Source: Blastobasis lacticolella (taxonomy: Eukaryota > Arthropoda > Insecta > Lepidoptera > Blastobasidae). Taken from it: 64,000 bases of DNA. Location: the NCBI GenBank assembly GCA_905147135.1, contig LR990050.1, forward strand, positions 6,088,501 through 6,152,500, in the 5' to 3' direction. The position numbers and the translations under genes were made by a program. Positions 52,701-60,100 of the stretch are shown piece after piece; within the stretch, counting starts at the first letter, position 1, and every line of letters starts with the position of its first letter. The notes below the pieces were generated by a model. It did not search any database. It was not told where the DNA came from and saw only the letters and a program-made list of their open reading frames with translations.

Positions 52701-53073
52701 CGTCTTTGGTTTGTACGCGTTTCCATAGTGTAAGAAGCATTCTGGTGGTGGGTTCGTTGATGTGCTGCCTGCCTTCTGTAGGTACTTATTTTATCCGACC
52801 AATTAGTTCTGTTGTGGTTTAGTTGCGTGTCAACTGCCGGATACCACAATGTAGAAATCGCTATAAAAAACATGTCTCAAGAGTCTCAAATCCGCCCTGT
52901 TGAGTTACTGTTTTTCTCTTTCCCAGGTTTGCGTAGTGACCGGCGGAGGCACCAACCTCGTGGTGGGGTGGTGCTGCGTGGGCGCCGCCGAGCCGGCAGC
53001 AGAAGGCCGCCACTGGGCCCAGATGGCGCAGGAGACCCGCAAGGCGGTCGCCATGTGGCACACCCTTAGATAG
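28589..53073 (+). CDS. Syt12: Synaptotagmin-12-like C2-domain protein, eight coding exons
   Basis: Coding exons: 28589-28744, 35584-35727, 47026-47258, 49790-50019, 50559-50766, 51629-51855, 52451-52596, 52927-53070, then TAG. Phases agree at every junction (1488 coding bases, 496 residues). Residues 1-230 are low-complexity, rich in Ser, Arg and Pro. C2A spans about 233-345 and C2B about 364-480; the C-terminus AMWHTLR carries the WHxL motif of synaptotagmins. C2 domains bind membranes, often through five acidic residues. In C2A these are E262, D268, D321, D323 and E329. In C2B the late loop reads VVTGGGTN with no aspartates, so calcium binding there is unlikely, while the polybasic stretch KRVKKKK (412-418) is kept. 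The linker [16 protein letters not shown] and the tail HWAQM...AMWH resemble synaptotagmin-12, a calcium-insensitive member. No membrane segment is visible; an upstream exon may supply one. Alternatives are the insect Syt alpha or beta groups. The synaptotagmin call is very firm; the subtype is moderate. Confidence 0.85.
28943..29303 (+). mobile_element. SINE A, full length
   Basis: Head looks like a tRNA promoter: A-box-like TGGCCGAGCGGTTAGAG and B box GGGTTCGAATCCC. A roughly 270-bp body follows (GAGTTATGTACATTAGTTGA ... TGGAGGTCAGATGG ... CTCGTGCGCGAGAACACA) with a (GAT)n-like tail. It is the best copy of this family here. Not a real tRNA gene: the acceptor arms do not pair and the body follows directly. 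Confidence 0.85.
30085..30160. repeat. Small imperfect inverted repeat
   Basis: CAGGGTCCCAGC on the left and GCTGGGAACCCTG on the right, about 30 bp apart, with TTCA/TGAA extensions. Confidence 0.45.
30449..30664. mobile_element. 216-bp inverted-repeat element
   Basis: Outer arms of 32 bp (30449-30480, 30633-30664) differ at 3 positions. An inner exact pair, CTGGGCAAAACTTG (30557-30570) and its complement (30615-30628), forms a second stem. In synaptotagmin intron 1. Confidence 0.7.
31043..32687. repeat. Tandem duplication, first unit split by insertions
   Basis: Unit 2 is 32335-32687. Unit 1 is in two parts, 31043-31095 and about 31975-32333. They share ATTTGGTAAAAAAA...TTCTTAAATAAAA, AGTGAAGGGGTAT, AATTAATGACAACAGTAAT, AGTCCGCAAACAATACTGAA and AACCGAAATAACGAGACTG in the same order. 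No coding potential. Confidence 0.75.
31374..31535 (-). pseudogene. LINE C-terminal remnant
   Basis: Nucleotide match to the 45.7-kb copy (AACAGCCTATTCACTCTAGC, CAGGGAACACACTCGCAGG). Lies inside the first unit of a split tandem duplication. Confidence 0.65.
35033..35387. mobile_element. 355-bp inverted-repeat element next to exon 2
   Basis: Ends CGATTCTGGT and ACCAGAATCG are exact inverted repeats; inside, GTTGCAGTAACAT pairs loosely with the far end. About 200 bp upstream of synaptotagmin exon 2. Confidence 0.6.
35584..35727 (+). CDS. Syt12: Synaptotagmin exon 2
   Basis: Encodes 48 residues ([19 protein letters not shown]... to ...[10 protein letters not shown]) after a good acceptor, CCTTCTCCAG. 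The phase-0 junction to exon 3 requires the donor ACG|GTTGGT, which is weak. The better-looking GTACAC 6 bases downstream would break the frame. The region is GC-rich relative to its surroundings. Decayed copies of this exon follow at 35840-36115. Confidence 0.7.
35840..36115 (+). pseudogene. Decayed tandem copies of synaptotagmin exon 2
   Basis: Blocks of exon 2 recur: CGCAGAGCAGCATCGACAGC (35869), ATCCGAAAGAACAGTACCGT GTGCA (35942), GAGAGCAGCATTGGCAGCGG (35998) and CACCTCCAGAGCCACGGTTG (36093). Intron-side sequence (ACCCGTCCCGCTCC) is repeated as well. Frames are broken by stops, so these are not usable exons. Confidence 0.65.
37130..37183. repeat. Exact 14-bp inverted repeat
   Basis: ATTTTATGATACAG (37130-37143) and its complement (37170-37183), in synaptotagmin intron 2. 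Confidence 0.7.
37777..37980 (+). mobile_element. SINE A, 5'-truncated
   Basis: Begins inside the body (AATGAAACCTGTACAATCAGG) and runs to the GATGATTAT end through GGCCACGGAGGTCAGATGAT. The tRNA-like head is missing. Confidence 0.75.
39205..39295 (+). repeat. Repeat E fragment
   Basis: GACAAACAAGCTTACC, TTGCCTGATGGTAAGCAG and TTACCGCAGC match the 24.4-kb repeat. Confidence 0.55.
39325..39560 (+). repeat. Repeat F copy 1
   Basis: CTTCGCCAACGCCATTAGGA, GGCACACCTAACGAGTGGCG, AACGGTCACCCATCCAGTGC. Shares order and spacing with 46790-46985. No coding evidence. Confidence 0.55.
40536..40800 (-). mobile_element. SINE G with tRNA-like head
   Basis: On the minus strand: ACGACCTGAGTGGTTCAGTG (A-box region), GAGGTCCCGGGTTCGATTCC (B box), a GGGTGTTCTATGTATAATAA body, TTAGTTTGGGGCTAGATGGC, and an (ATT)n tail. 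The acceptor arms do not pair, so this is not a tRNA gene. Confidence 0.75.
41079..41694. mobile_element. Foldback element interrupted by an RTE fragment
   Basis: Left arm 41079-41205 and right arm 41549-41694 are inverted copies (CAATAACGTT, TCATTGGAAAGGATTT, CTATGGCGACAACT, AAAGTTATGGTCAATTAAAA). A third, partial arm lies at 41426-41520 in the right-arm direction. The RTE piece occupies 41262-41385. Confidence 0.7.
41262..41385 (+). pseudogene. RTE-type LINE fragment
   Basis: Plus-strand reading [20 protein letters not shown] then [17 protein letters not shown], the segment that follows the SLGV motif in RTE elements. It sits in the middle of a foldback element. Confidence 0.7.
41733..41797. 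repeat. Short hairpin
   Basis: AGTAAAAAAAGACGC and its complement (one extra T) enclose about 27 bp. It could be the terminal part of a tiny inverted-repeat element. Confidence 0.55.
43385..43892 (+). mobile_element. SINE B interrupted by an AT-rich insertion
   Basis: SINE B 5' part at 43385-43496 and 3' part at 43739-43892. The 240-bp insertion between them ends in AATAAATGACTTTGAACTT, a tail style also seen near 31.7 and 31.9 kb. Confidence 0.7.
43921..44085 (+). repeat. Repeat E copy inserted in SINE A
   Basis: T-run, GGCAAACAAGCTTGCGGCCT, GCCTGATGGTAAGTAGTCAC, then GTTGCCGACCCTGG. It splits the SINE A exactly between AAACAT and CGATGAAACC. Confidence 0.65.
45331..45466 (+). mobile_element. 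Helitron-like 5' fragment
   Basis: TACATACTATAAAACAAAGT, CGTATCTATGTACGCG and AACTACGCAGCGGATTTTAA match the 341-625 element. The 3' end is missing. Confidence 0.5.
45715..46135 (-). pseudogene. Non-LTR retrotransposon (LINE) C-terminal remnant
   Basis: Minus-strand frame of 92 codons with [20 protein letters not shown] and [12 protein letters not shown], the C-terminal motif common after LINE reverse transcriptases in moths. The upstream part is frame-broken. Confidence 0.7.
46338..46542 (-). mobile_element. SINE B copy, inverted
   Basis: Reverse complement carries GTGTGGTGTCTGGCAGAGTT, CAACCCGCCTGCCAAG and GGTGATGATGAAAG. Partly deleted. Confidence 0.65.
46790..46985 (+). repeat. Repeat F copy 2, next to synaptotagmin exon 3
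   Basis: CTTCGCCAACGGTATTAGGA, AACGGTCACCCATCCAGTTC and GATCGGTCTCACAAGC match copy 1. It ends about 40 bp before the exon 3 acceptor. Confidence 0.55.
47026..47258 (+). CDS. Syt12: Synaptotagmin exon 3
   Basis: Encodes a Ser/Pro/Arg-rich linker ([16 protein letters not shown]... to ...[10 protein letters not shown] plus two bases of Arg). The acceptor is CTTCCCCAG and the donor CCCAG|GTAATA. It is strongly GC-rich against an AT-rich background. The acceptor lies about 40 bases after the end of an interspersed repeat (46790-46985). Confidence 0.75.
47489..47632. mobile_element. 144-bp inverted-repeat element
   Basis: Arms of about 40 bp: GGAGCCCTATTTTAGAACCG CTCGCATC on the left pairs with the inverted right end GGAGCCGTATTTTTGTACCG CTCGCATC. 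In synaptotagmin intron 3. Confidence 0.75.
48308..49256. mobile_element. 949-bp element with terminal inverted repeats over 100 bp
   Basis: Ends are TGTCGCAGCCAACTGGTTAA and, inverted, TGTCGCAGCCATCTGGTTAA. Similarity continues well over 100 bp inward through GAAGGCTAGTCCGTT and AACGTTTAACTA. TCTA flanks both sides. The interior is AT-rich and has no open frame, so it is non-autonomous. Confidence 0.8.
49352..49470 (+). mobile_element. SINE G head fragment
   Basis: CGACCTGAGTGGTTCAGTTG and GAGGTCCCGGGTTCGATTCC match the head of the 40.7-kb copy. The body soon diverges. Confidence 0.6.
49790..50019 (+). CDS. Syt12: Synaptotagmin exon 4 (start of C2A)
   Basis: Acceptor CTCTTTCCAG, donor GAAG|GTGAGT. 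It completes the split Arg codon, encodes a Ser/Gly linker ([18 protein letters not shown]), then opens C2A with [20 protein letters not shown] at residues 233-252. It ends one base into the next codon. Confidence 0.88.
50559..50766 (+). CDS. Syt12: Synaptotagmin exon 5 (C2A core)
   Basis: Acceptor CCTATTCACAG, donor GACAG|GTGGGT. It encodes [18 protein letters not shown], the NDPYV loop, [15 protein letters not shown] and [10 protein letters not shown]. These hold the central calcium-loop residues D268, D321 and D323; the position equivalent to the first aspartate is E262. Confidence 0.92.
50871..51190 (-). pseudogene. RTE-type reverse transcriptase fragment in synaptotagmin intron 5
   Basis: Minus-strand frame with [47 protein letters not shown] and [10 protein letters not shown]. 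This is the signature end of RTE-type LINE polymerases. No start, no endonuclease domain; a truncated insert antisense to the host gene. Confidence 0.8.
51629..51855 (+). CDS. Syt12: Synaptotagmin exon 6 (C2A end, linker, C2B start)
   Basis: Acceptor CTCCTTCACAG, donor CTCG|GTAAGT. It encodes [14 protein letters not shown] (end of C2A), a short linker with [10 protein letters not shown], and the start of C2B with [19 protein letters not shown]. This last stretch is the part most like synaptotagmin-12. Confidence 0.9.
52451..52596 (+). CDS. Syt12: Synaptotagmin exon 7 (C2B polybasic strand)
   Basis: Acceptor GGCTTTCCAG, donor ATTGAG|GTATGG. It encodes [20 protein letters not shown], then [20 protein letters not shown]. 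The usual SDPYVK has become LDVYVK, losing the proline. The Lys-rich strand that binds acidic lipids and partners in the family is intact. Confidence 0.9.
52927..53073 (+). CDS. Syt12: Synaptotagmin exon 8 (C2B end and stop)
   Basis: Acceptor CTTTCCCAG. It encodes 48 residues, [19 protein letters not shown]... to ...[21 protein letters not shown], then TAG at 53071-53073. The VTGGGTN loop replaces the paired aspartates (DYD) seen in calcium-binding C2B domains. Confidence 0.9.
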   Translation, partial: VCVVTGGGTNLVVGWCCVGAAEPAAEGRHWAQMAQETRKAVAMWHTLR

Positions 53074-54423
53074 ACTTACCAACACCACAGTCTAGTAAAG
53101 GGAGTTAGGGTAACGCTGGTAGCGTTCCATTCTATATTGTAATTCCAACGGTTTGTGTACAACCTCAATTGTGTAAATCGATAATCAATATCCACAAATC
53201 TTTCAATCTGATGGCGGACCCATTTTGCGCCACAAACCTATCTACTATTAAAATATAAGAACTTAAAAATACAACTGTAACTAGTTACTACGCTCTGTAC
53301 GGGCTACGTTATAAAACAGTGGTAAAATCTTCCATGACGTGTGCGATTTTATTAGAGGTTTGGACGCGTTGTCGTCCTTCTTTTATCTAAGTAATATGGT
53401 TGAATAATTGAATCTTGTACACACTTATACATATTTTCTTTTTTGTGACACCGAGCACAATATTTTGATATCTATATTAATAAAAACGCACGAGCGTTCA
53501 AGCAATGGCGTACCTACTGGCCGTCTCTCGAATTCAAAACAAAATTATTATCCGAACTCCTTTTTGCATTTTTATTGGGCGCCTTTGACCATATATCCCA
53601 GCCTATAGATAGCCTAGCACTAACAGTCACTAGGTTCCTGAGGTATGGATGCATCACGATGACCTTAATTGGTGGCCGCAAGCTTTTGCGCCGAAGTGCT
53701 GTTGTAATGTCAGATTTCGTCCTCAATCCAATCAACCAATGGCTTATCCTCTTGAGCAGTTAGAGTGCACTGCTATATAGAGTGCGCGAGCGGGTAACTA
53801 GCTATTCCTTCAGAAACTTGTTTAGAATGTTAAGTGAAAAATACTAAATGTCCCCCCCCTTGTTAGGAGGTGAGCCGGAGTAGGGAGGGGGGATTAAAGT
53901 CCCCACTTTACGGTGTTCCACCGAATGTGAGCTTATAAAAATCTCTACAACTTTTGTCTACCCAACTATTTCAAATTCCCAACCTTTCATGAGCAACACA
54001 CTCTCGATTGTGACGGTAGGTAAAATCTAAGATAAAGCACCATTTCCTCTTAGGAAATGTACATATATTTTTATGCGACTCCCTCAGCACAGCACCCTAA
54101 ACAAGTTTCTTCTTCAAGGACTCGAGAATAAAGTAACTACCGTACAGTATTTTCAAGATTTCATAACTTTCATTTACGTAGGTATTTTTACTTACTTACC
54201 TACTGTCTATATAAATGTAGGTATCTCGAGCCTGGCCTTACTTGGAGTGGTTTTTAATAGTAAGTATAATTCCCTTATCATCTGTTTACTTAAACACAAT
54301 CAAATCTTCCATTTACATAGTTATTGATATGTATAATATACTTATCTATCTACTAAGAAACGATATTGTGTGCACCCATTCAGTGGGTTCGTAGTAGGTA
54401 ACTCGTCCTATGCTCGCAACTGT

Positions 54424-54672
54424 AGCCGTATTCACAATGGCTCGGAAATCGGATTCGGATACGGAATCGACAAAGGACCCCGAAAAAGTTCTTAGGAAAA
54501 TGTGGTTTCAGTTAATTTTGATGTAATTTTCATATGTTATAGTGAGTAGAGTTTCCGTGGAATCTATCGGGATTCAGAATAACCGTTTTCGAATCGATCG
54601 ACACGGATTCGCCGCTCACGAATTTCGTGTCGAATCGTTCGGAAACGGTTTCGAATCATTGTGAATACGGCT
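54424..54672. mobile_element. 249-bp inverted-repeat element
   Basis: Left AGCCGTATTCACAATG, right CATTGTGAATACGGCT, exact 16-bp inverted ends, with further GGATTCG/CGAATC pairing inward. Lies in the proposed synaptotagmin 3' untranslated region. Confidence 0.7.
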
Positions 54673-55124
54673 GTTCGATATTCGGCCCGGGACTACACAG
54701 ACAATATTAGGCTGATTCTACATATATCCCACCACCACTTACCACACCTACTGGAATGGGACCAGTTGCGAATGGGACGAGTCGCTACGAACCCCATTCA
54801 GTGTTATGTATTTCCTACCTAATGTAAAGTTAATAAACAAAAATTGTTTACTTTATCCGAATAAGCAATTAAGTACTATAGGTAACTAAGTGCTACAGTT
54901 ACGCCTCCTGAAATTCGGACGTCTATTAGGACTGCTGTCTTTCTTCTCCGCTTTGAAAGGTTTTCGATCCCATTTTATCCCCACGTCGTAAGCCTTTGGA
55001 TCGCGCATCCGCCAGGTTTCAGTACCTATTTCCCACGTACTAGCTAGGGCTTACGCAGCACGTAGCAAACAGGAAACAGGCTGGCCTCTTTAATGTTATC
55101 CGCGATGTCTCTTACATCAAGGTT

Positions 55125-55236
55125 CAAATGCCGGCAACACATCCACTCCATTTAGGTAGCTGATGTGGACAACGGCGACCGCTTTCCATCAGGTGGCCCA
55201 TCTGATCGTTTACCTGCTTAGATAAAAAAAAAGCAT
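55125..55236 (+). repeat. Repeat D 3' fragment
   Basis: CGACCGCTTTCCATCAGGTG, GCCC and an A-rich end match the last 100 bp of repeat D. Confidence 0.55.
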
Positions 55237-56247
55237 TTTAGGCCAGCGCTTTGTACCTACATCTCCTTATCCGAAGCGCAATTACTTCGCTGCCAGTTCT
55301 TGAAGTTGAAGCATGCCACTGCTACCTGTACTTATCTGTTACACCATCCCATGTATTCTCAATTCACCACCCGACCTTCCACTTTCCAAAGATTGCACGT
55401 CCGAGTTTCAGGATGGACGTCTGACAACTGTACCAGAGCTCATTGGTGGTTTTGCCTTTAGTGTTCCAGGCGGCTGCCTCCACGAACTCCTAGTTCTTAT
55501 ATTTCAGGGTCCACCACATAACAGGTGGTTCACAGCGTTCTAATGTAAGCGATCAAGGACTATCGATGCTGTGTTGTGAGGCATTCCCCTTGAATGACCT
55601 TGCAATTAGACGCCTGGTCGATGTCACGTCTTCGGATAGCATAAATGTAAATTATTATGTGTGAACTGAAACCTTAAAACCTGCCTTTGTACTATTTTTG
55701 TGTAAGTACGAACACTATCTCTACTGTCCATTCTAACTGTGGGCTGACTTTCTACATTTTATTATTAGATAATATGAGAAATTATAATAGTTTTATCTAA
55801 GATTGTATAAAGAATAAATTGTAACATTTTGGCTAACCCTGTTTTAAAAAAGTTGTAAAAAATTATATGAAATTGAGCTTCGAAAACACCAAACAAATCT
55901 TATGAATTTATAGAAAGTTTTTATAATGAAAATTATTTTAGTGAAAATATTTTTTTAGTATTTCATGTTATTCTAGATTCTACATTTTGGAACAAAATAG
56001 GTGATAGCTATCTATTCGATGTATTTCATTAATTACACTATGCCCACAGTTATCTACTCTCTTTTGTAATAAATTCTATGAGTAGTTATCCCATGAAGTT
56101 TGTGAATACCTCAATCAATATATCTCAAAGAAATATTATCGAATTTTATTAAAAAAGTATATACGTATTTTATCTAAGTGTATCTGTGTGAAAGAAAAGA
56201 ATGTACTTACCTACTTTACTTTTTGTATTTTTCTTTACAAATGTCTG

Positions 56248-56253
56248 AATAAA
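56248..56253 (+). terminator. Candidate poly(A) signal of the synaptotagmin gene
   Basis: AATAAA followed within about 20-30 bases by a T/G-rich stretch (GTGTTGTGTTGTTTG). An earlier AATAAA at 55813-55818 is also possible. If used, the 3' untranslated region is about 3.2 kb. Confidence 0.4.
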
Positions 56254-56341
56254 ATATCTATTTGTAAGAGTGTTGTGTTGTTTGATTTCAAGATTTAATT
56301 AATTGAAAAAATTAAACGCAGGGTTACAATTTAATAAATAT

Positions 56342-56347
56342 TTTATT
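56342..56347 (-). terminator. Candidate poly(A) signal of the ZFC3H1-like gene
   Basis: AATAAA on the minus strand in an AT-rich tract, about 0.8 kb beyond the proposed stop. It faces the plus-strand signal at 56248, so the two transcripts would end tail to tail or overlap slightly. Confidence 0.35.
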
Positions 56348-57146
56348 TAACGTTCTCTTTCACAGTTTGTACATTATTTTAACTATGTAAAGTAAAAAAT
56401 ATATTTTTTGGTACACATAAAAACTGCGGCACTGATTGGCCGACTCGACGTCACTTGGACGAGAAAGAAACGGTGGTGATAGCACTACTAATGTACTACA
56501 ATTACTCGACACTTACCACTGAAGCTGTAGCTGGAGAGGTGAATGCTTTTCAGGCACGAAAGACGCCAACTAAAATTGCATATTTCAACATTGTACTATA
56601 GGAAATACAAGTAAAAACTAATTAACGAAATTTCTAGATAAAATAACAAGTAATTAGTCGAAATCAGCATACCTACTGGAATAACTATCAATCCATATGT
56701 GAAATTGTAGATAACAGATTATTATAAAAAATAGGTATGTATTCTGGACAGATTCTGGACACAAGCTTATCTCTACATTACCGACAAACTGTTAAAAATG
56801 TAAAGTAGAAAATAAAAATGGTAGAGTGTGGAATAAATTTGACTTATCTCTCTAACATTTCGATCAATTAATAGTTGGTATGTATTTAATGACGTGACGA
56901 ATTACTGATAAGATAAATAAATGACGGCGTGTTCTAGAAACGTGCAACAAATCAAATGAAATGCCTCCAAATGTAACAAAATATGTAAGTACATGTAGGA
57001 TGAAAAAATTTGGAATTATACTTTACACATTATCATTGTAGTCCAGTGCTGTCGAAGGAATCGGGAGAGTCATTAAATGGTGGTGTTTTTTTATGTTGTG
57101 TAAGTAATGTATGGTATGTATGGTTTGTATGTGTACTTGTTCAGTC

Positions 57147-60100
57147 TCACTGTGGGTGGGGGATTTTTGTGTGTAGGTATTTGCAGTCAGGGTCCTTGCA
57201 CTGCCCGCAGACATCAAATGGGCACAGGATCGCGTGCGGGTCGCCTTCCCAACTGAAATATGGCAATTTCAAACAATCGTGCAAGTAAGACAAGTACCGC
57301 CGGCAAATAATCGATGAACACTAACTTGTGTAGTACACATTTCGTCTGGAAGTAGGAATCGAATTCGATCTCTCGAATTTATCGAGTTTTAATTAGACTT
57401 TGGAAGTGTACATAGATCTCGATGCCGACTGTACAGTGGACAGATTGAATGCATACTTACACCGGCGGCGGCCTCGCCGCGATGCTTGTAAGCAAATTTC
57501 GATCCACAAACTGTTGTTTTGACAGAAATTACTACTGTAACATGCACACATTTTTGTAATTCTAATAGTACATATTTTAATGGCAACAGGAGATAGAATA
57601 ATAACATAAATTCAAAATATTTCGTCAGATCAACTCAACGCAGTACGACAGACTTGAGCTCAAAAATTATTCTCAAATAGCTACTTACCAGTTTTTATAA
57701 TACAACCAGAAAACAAATTATTTGTATATAATTACTTTTAAAGTTCTAATACAAAATACAGTGGCAACATATGCATATAACTTAAAAACTTACGATGCTG
57801 AACCCAAGGCCTGAAGTGGCGATTCATAGTCATCTTTTTCTTTTTCTTCCATCTGATTGAGAATAGCCTGCTCTATATCATTTACAACATCTCTAGCTCC
57901 TTCTATTGGAAGACTATTAGCATATTTCTCATTTATTTGTATTGCTTTTACAATATCAATTTTTGAATTCTTACAACCCTTTTCAATAGTTTTGTCTGGC
58001 ATGTTTTCAATTTTTTTATGACTAGCATCCGTAGGCCTCTTTGAATGGCCTATAGATTCACTAATTACACCATTAACAACATGAATTATTTTTACTGCTT
58101 TTGTAAGGACAGAAGGATTCTTAGATTCTTCTTTTGCTGGTGTATTTTCTTTTTGTAATTTGGCAGTATAGATTTTGGGTTTGACTACATTTGTAGATGG
58201 AACCAGACTATTTACTTTGGAATGTTTGGAAGTGGCACTGAAAAAGAATATTTTTGGGAAAGAACTTGTCAATATTGTTAACAGAACAATATAAAAAGAA
58301 TCAAATGTACAACTAAAATAGTATAAGCATTGCAGACAATGTCCTACCTATTTAGGAGCCTCTGATGATGAATCCTTATTTTTGATAACCTGATTTGAGC
58401 AGCCCGCTGCTGTTTCTTATTTAATGTGATGGCAGTAGCTATGTTCCTTAACTCTGTTGCTACTATTTTATATTTTTGCGATAAATTTGTTGCCTCTTCT
58501 TTCAACTTCAACATTTGTGCAGATTCTTCTGCAATATTTTTCCTGAAAATCAAATTTTTGTGATTGAACACAAAATTTCAAAATATATTACAATTATGTA
58601 AATGAAAAGAGTAGTACCTAGATTGTGCAATTTGGTCTTCCAAATTATTTAGGATAATTAAGTTTGCAGATTCACTAGAAACATTCCTGGGTTTTAATGT
58701 TTCCTTTATCTGGGGTTTCATTAAAGCCATAGAGGATTGTCTCATTTTTTTTATCTTTTCCAGTTCTGCCATTTTTTTTAATAATTTCTGGTATTCAATT
58801 TGATCTTCCCTTGGTAAGTGCTTGACAGCCTAAAAAAAAACACAATATTTAAATGAAACATACTACACACATTTGTTTTAAATACTAAGTAATTCAACTT
58901 CACCTTTGGAACATATTTCTTTTGAGGTACTTTTTCAGTTTCAAGTTCAACTTCAGGTTTTTTAATTTCTTCTAACTTTGCAGATTCCTTCTTTGCGGAC
59001 TCAAGCTGCTTTGATTTTTCAACTTGCATCCATGTGTCTTTTAGGAATAGGTCTAACTTTTGTTGGAATTCATCATTAATAGATAATTTCATATGCATTT
59101 TTGTAAGGTTCTTCGTAGCCTCATGCTCACCTTCAGAATCAGATTCTCCTACTTTAATTACAATTCTGTTTTCTTCAGGTATAGGGACTTTATTATTTGG
59201 AAGAGTATTTTCTTTAGGACTATCTTGTTTTGCTTTTTCAGTACTTAACTGATTCGGATCAACTAAATTTGGTAAATTTTTACTTAAAGAAGTTAGTAAC
59301 TTGGCACGCAATAAATCTTCATCTTCTTCTAATTCCTCATCATTGATGGTATTCACTTTAGCAACCATTACTTTGTGGGATTGATTAATAATACCTTTAT
59401 TGTTCATGGCAAGATTACAAACATCTTTAATTTTTTCATCTCCATCAGAACCTATTTCCATATCAACAGTTTCTATATCAGTGTTATTATTCTCAGCTAT
59501 TTCATCTTCCAACAATGAATGAGATAGACGTTTGATTAGTTTTTGCTTTTGTTTCCTTTCAATAGCTTTTTTCAATAACGCTGATTTAAGACATATAAGT
59601 CGTAATTCTGTAGTATCACTATCTTCATCTTCAGATAATGTAAATTTATTGTAACTTGAAACTCCATCTTTCTTATTCTTTAACATCTCTTTGGTAACTA
59701 TTTTATTATTATTTGATGCTTTCGTTTTAAGAGCATGCTGCCTTAGCAATTCTATATCATCATCTGATTCAATATTTTTATGCTGTATTTCAATTGTCTC
59801 TGCTTGTTCCTGGTTTTCAACCAACTTTTCTACAGTTCCTGTCACTGATGCATCAACTGTATCAATATTCTCAATTGTGGTAATAAAAACATCATCATCT
59901 GTACTAACTTCTATCACTTCGACACTATTTGCTTTCCCTTGTTCTTCTATAACATGTTTAACAATATTCTCTGGTACATTTTCAACACTAATAGAAACTA
60001 TAGGAGAGCAAGCCACATCTTCTACTTTAGGATGAGTATCTGTTTCAGTTATTTTATCTACTGTTAAAGGCTTAGGAGGCTCAGGGGTTTCTACCGCAAT

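Larger units (their letters stand above)
53074..57032. other. Convergent 3' region between the two genes
   Basis: No supported coding exon on either strand. It holds the proposed 3' untranslated regions, an inverted-repeat element (54424-54672), a repeat-D fragment (55125-55236) and facing poly(A) signals. The rest of 53.1-54.4 and 55.2-57.0 kb is AT-rich with nothing recognisable. Open frames at 53514-53763 overlap on both strands and resemble nothing I know. Confidence 0.6.

Noticed and set aside
52266..52873. Several overlapping frames of about 85-111 codons on both strands
   Set aside because: All overlap synaptotagmin exon 7 or intron 7 in other frames.
53514..53763. Overlapping frames on both strands
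   Set aside because: No recognisable motif; probably chance in moderately GC-rich sequence of the 3' region.
57253..57320. Extension of the zinc-knuckle exon through RYLSYLHDCLKLPYFSW
   Set aside because: The frame meets a stop just upstream and no acceptor of the right phase precedes it. The CATATTTCAG acceptor at 57253 keeps phase.
57440..57490. Possible extra ZFC3H1-like exon (minus strand, before GTGTAAGT)
   Set aside because: No frame there fits both neighbours convincingly, whereas exon 5 splices in phase directly to the zinc-knuckle exon.
59691..60035. Plus-strand 114-codon open frame
   Set aside because: Antisense shadow of the large ZFC3H1-like exon.
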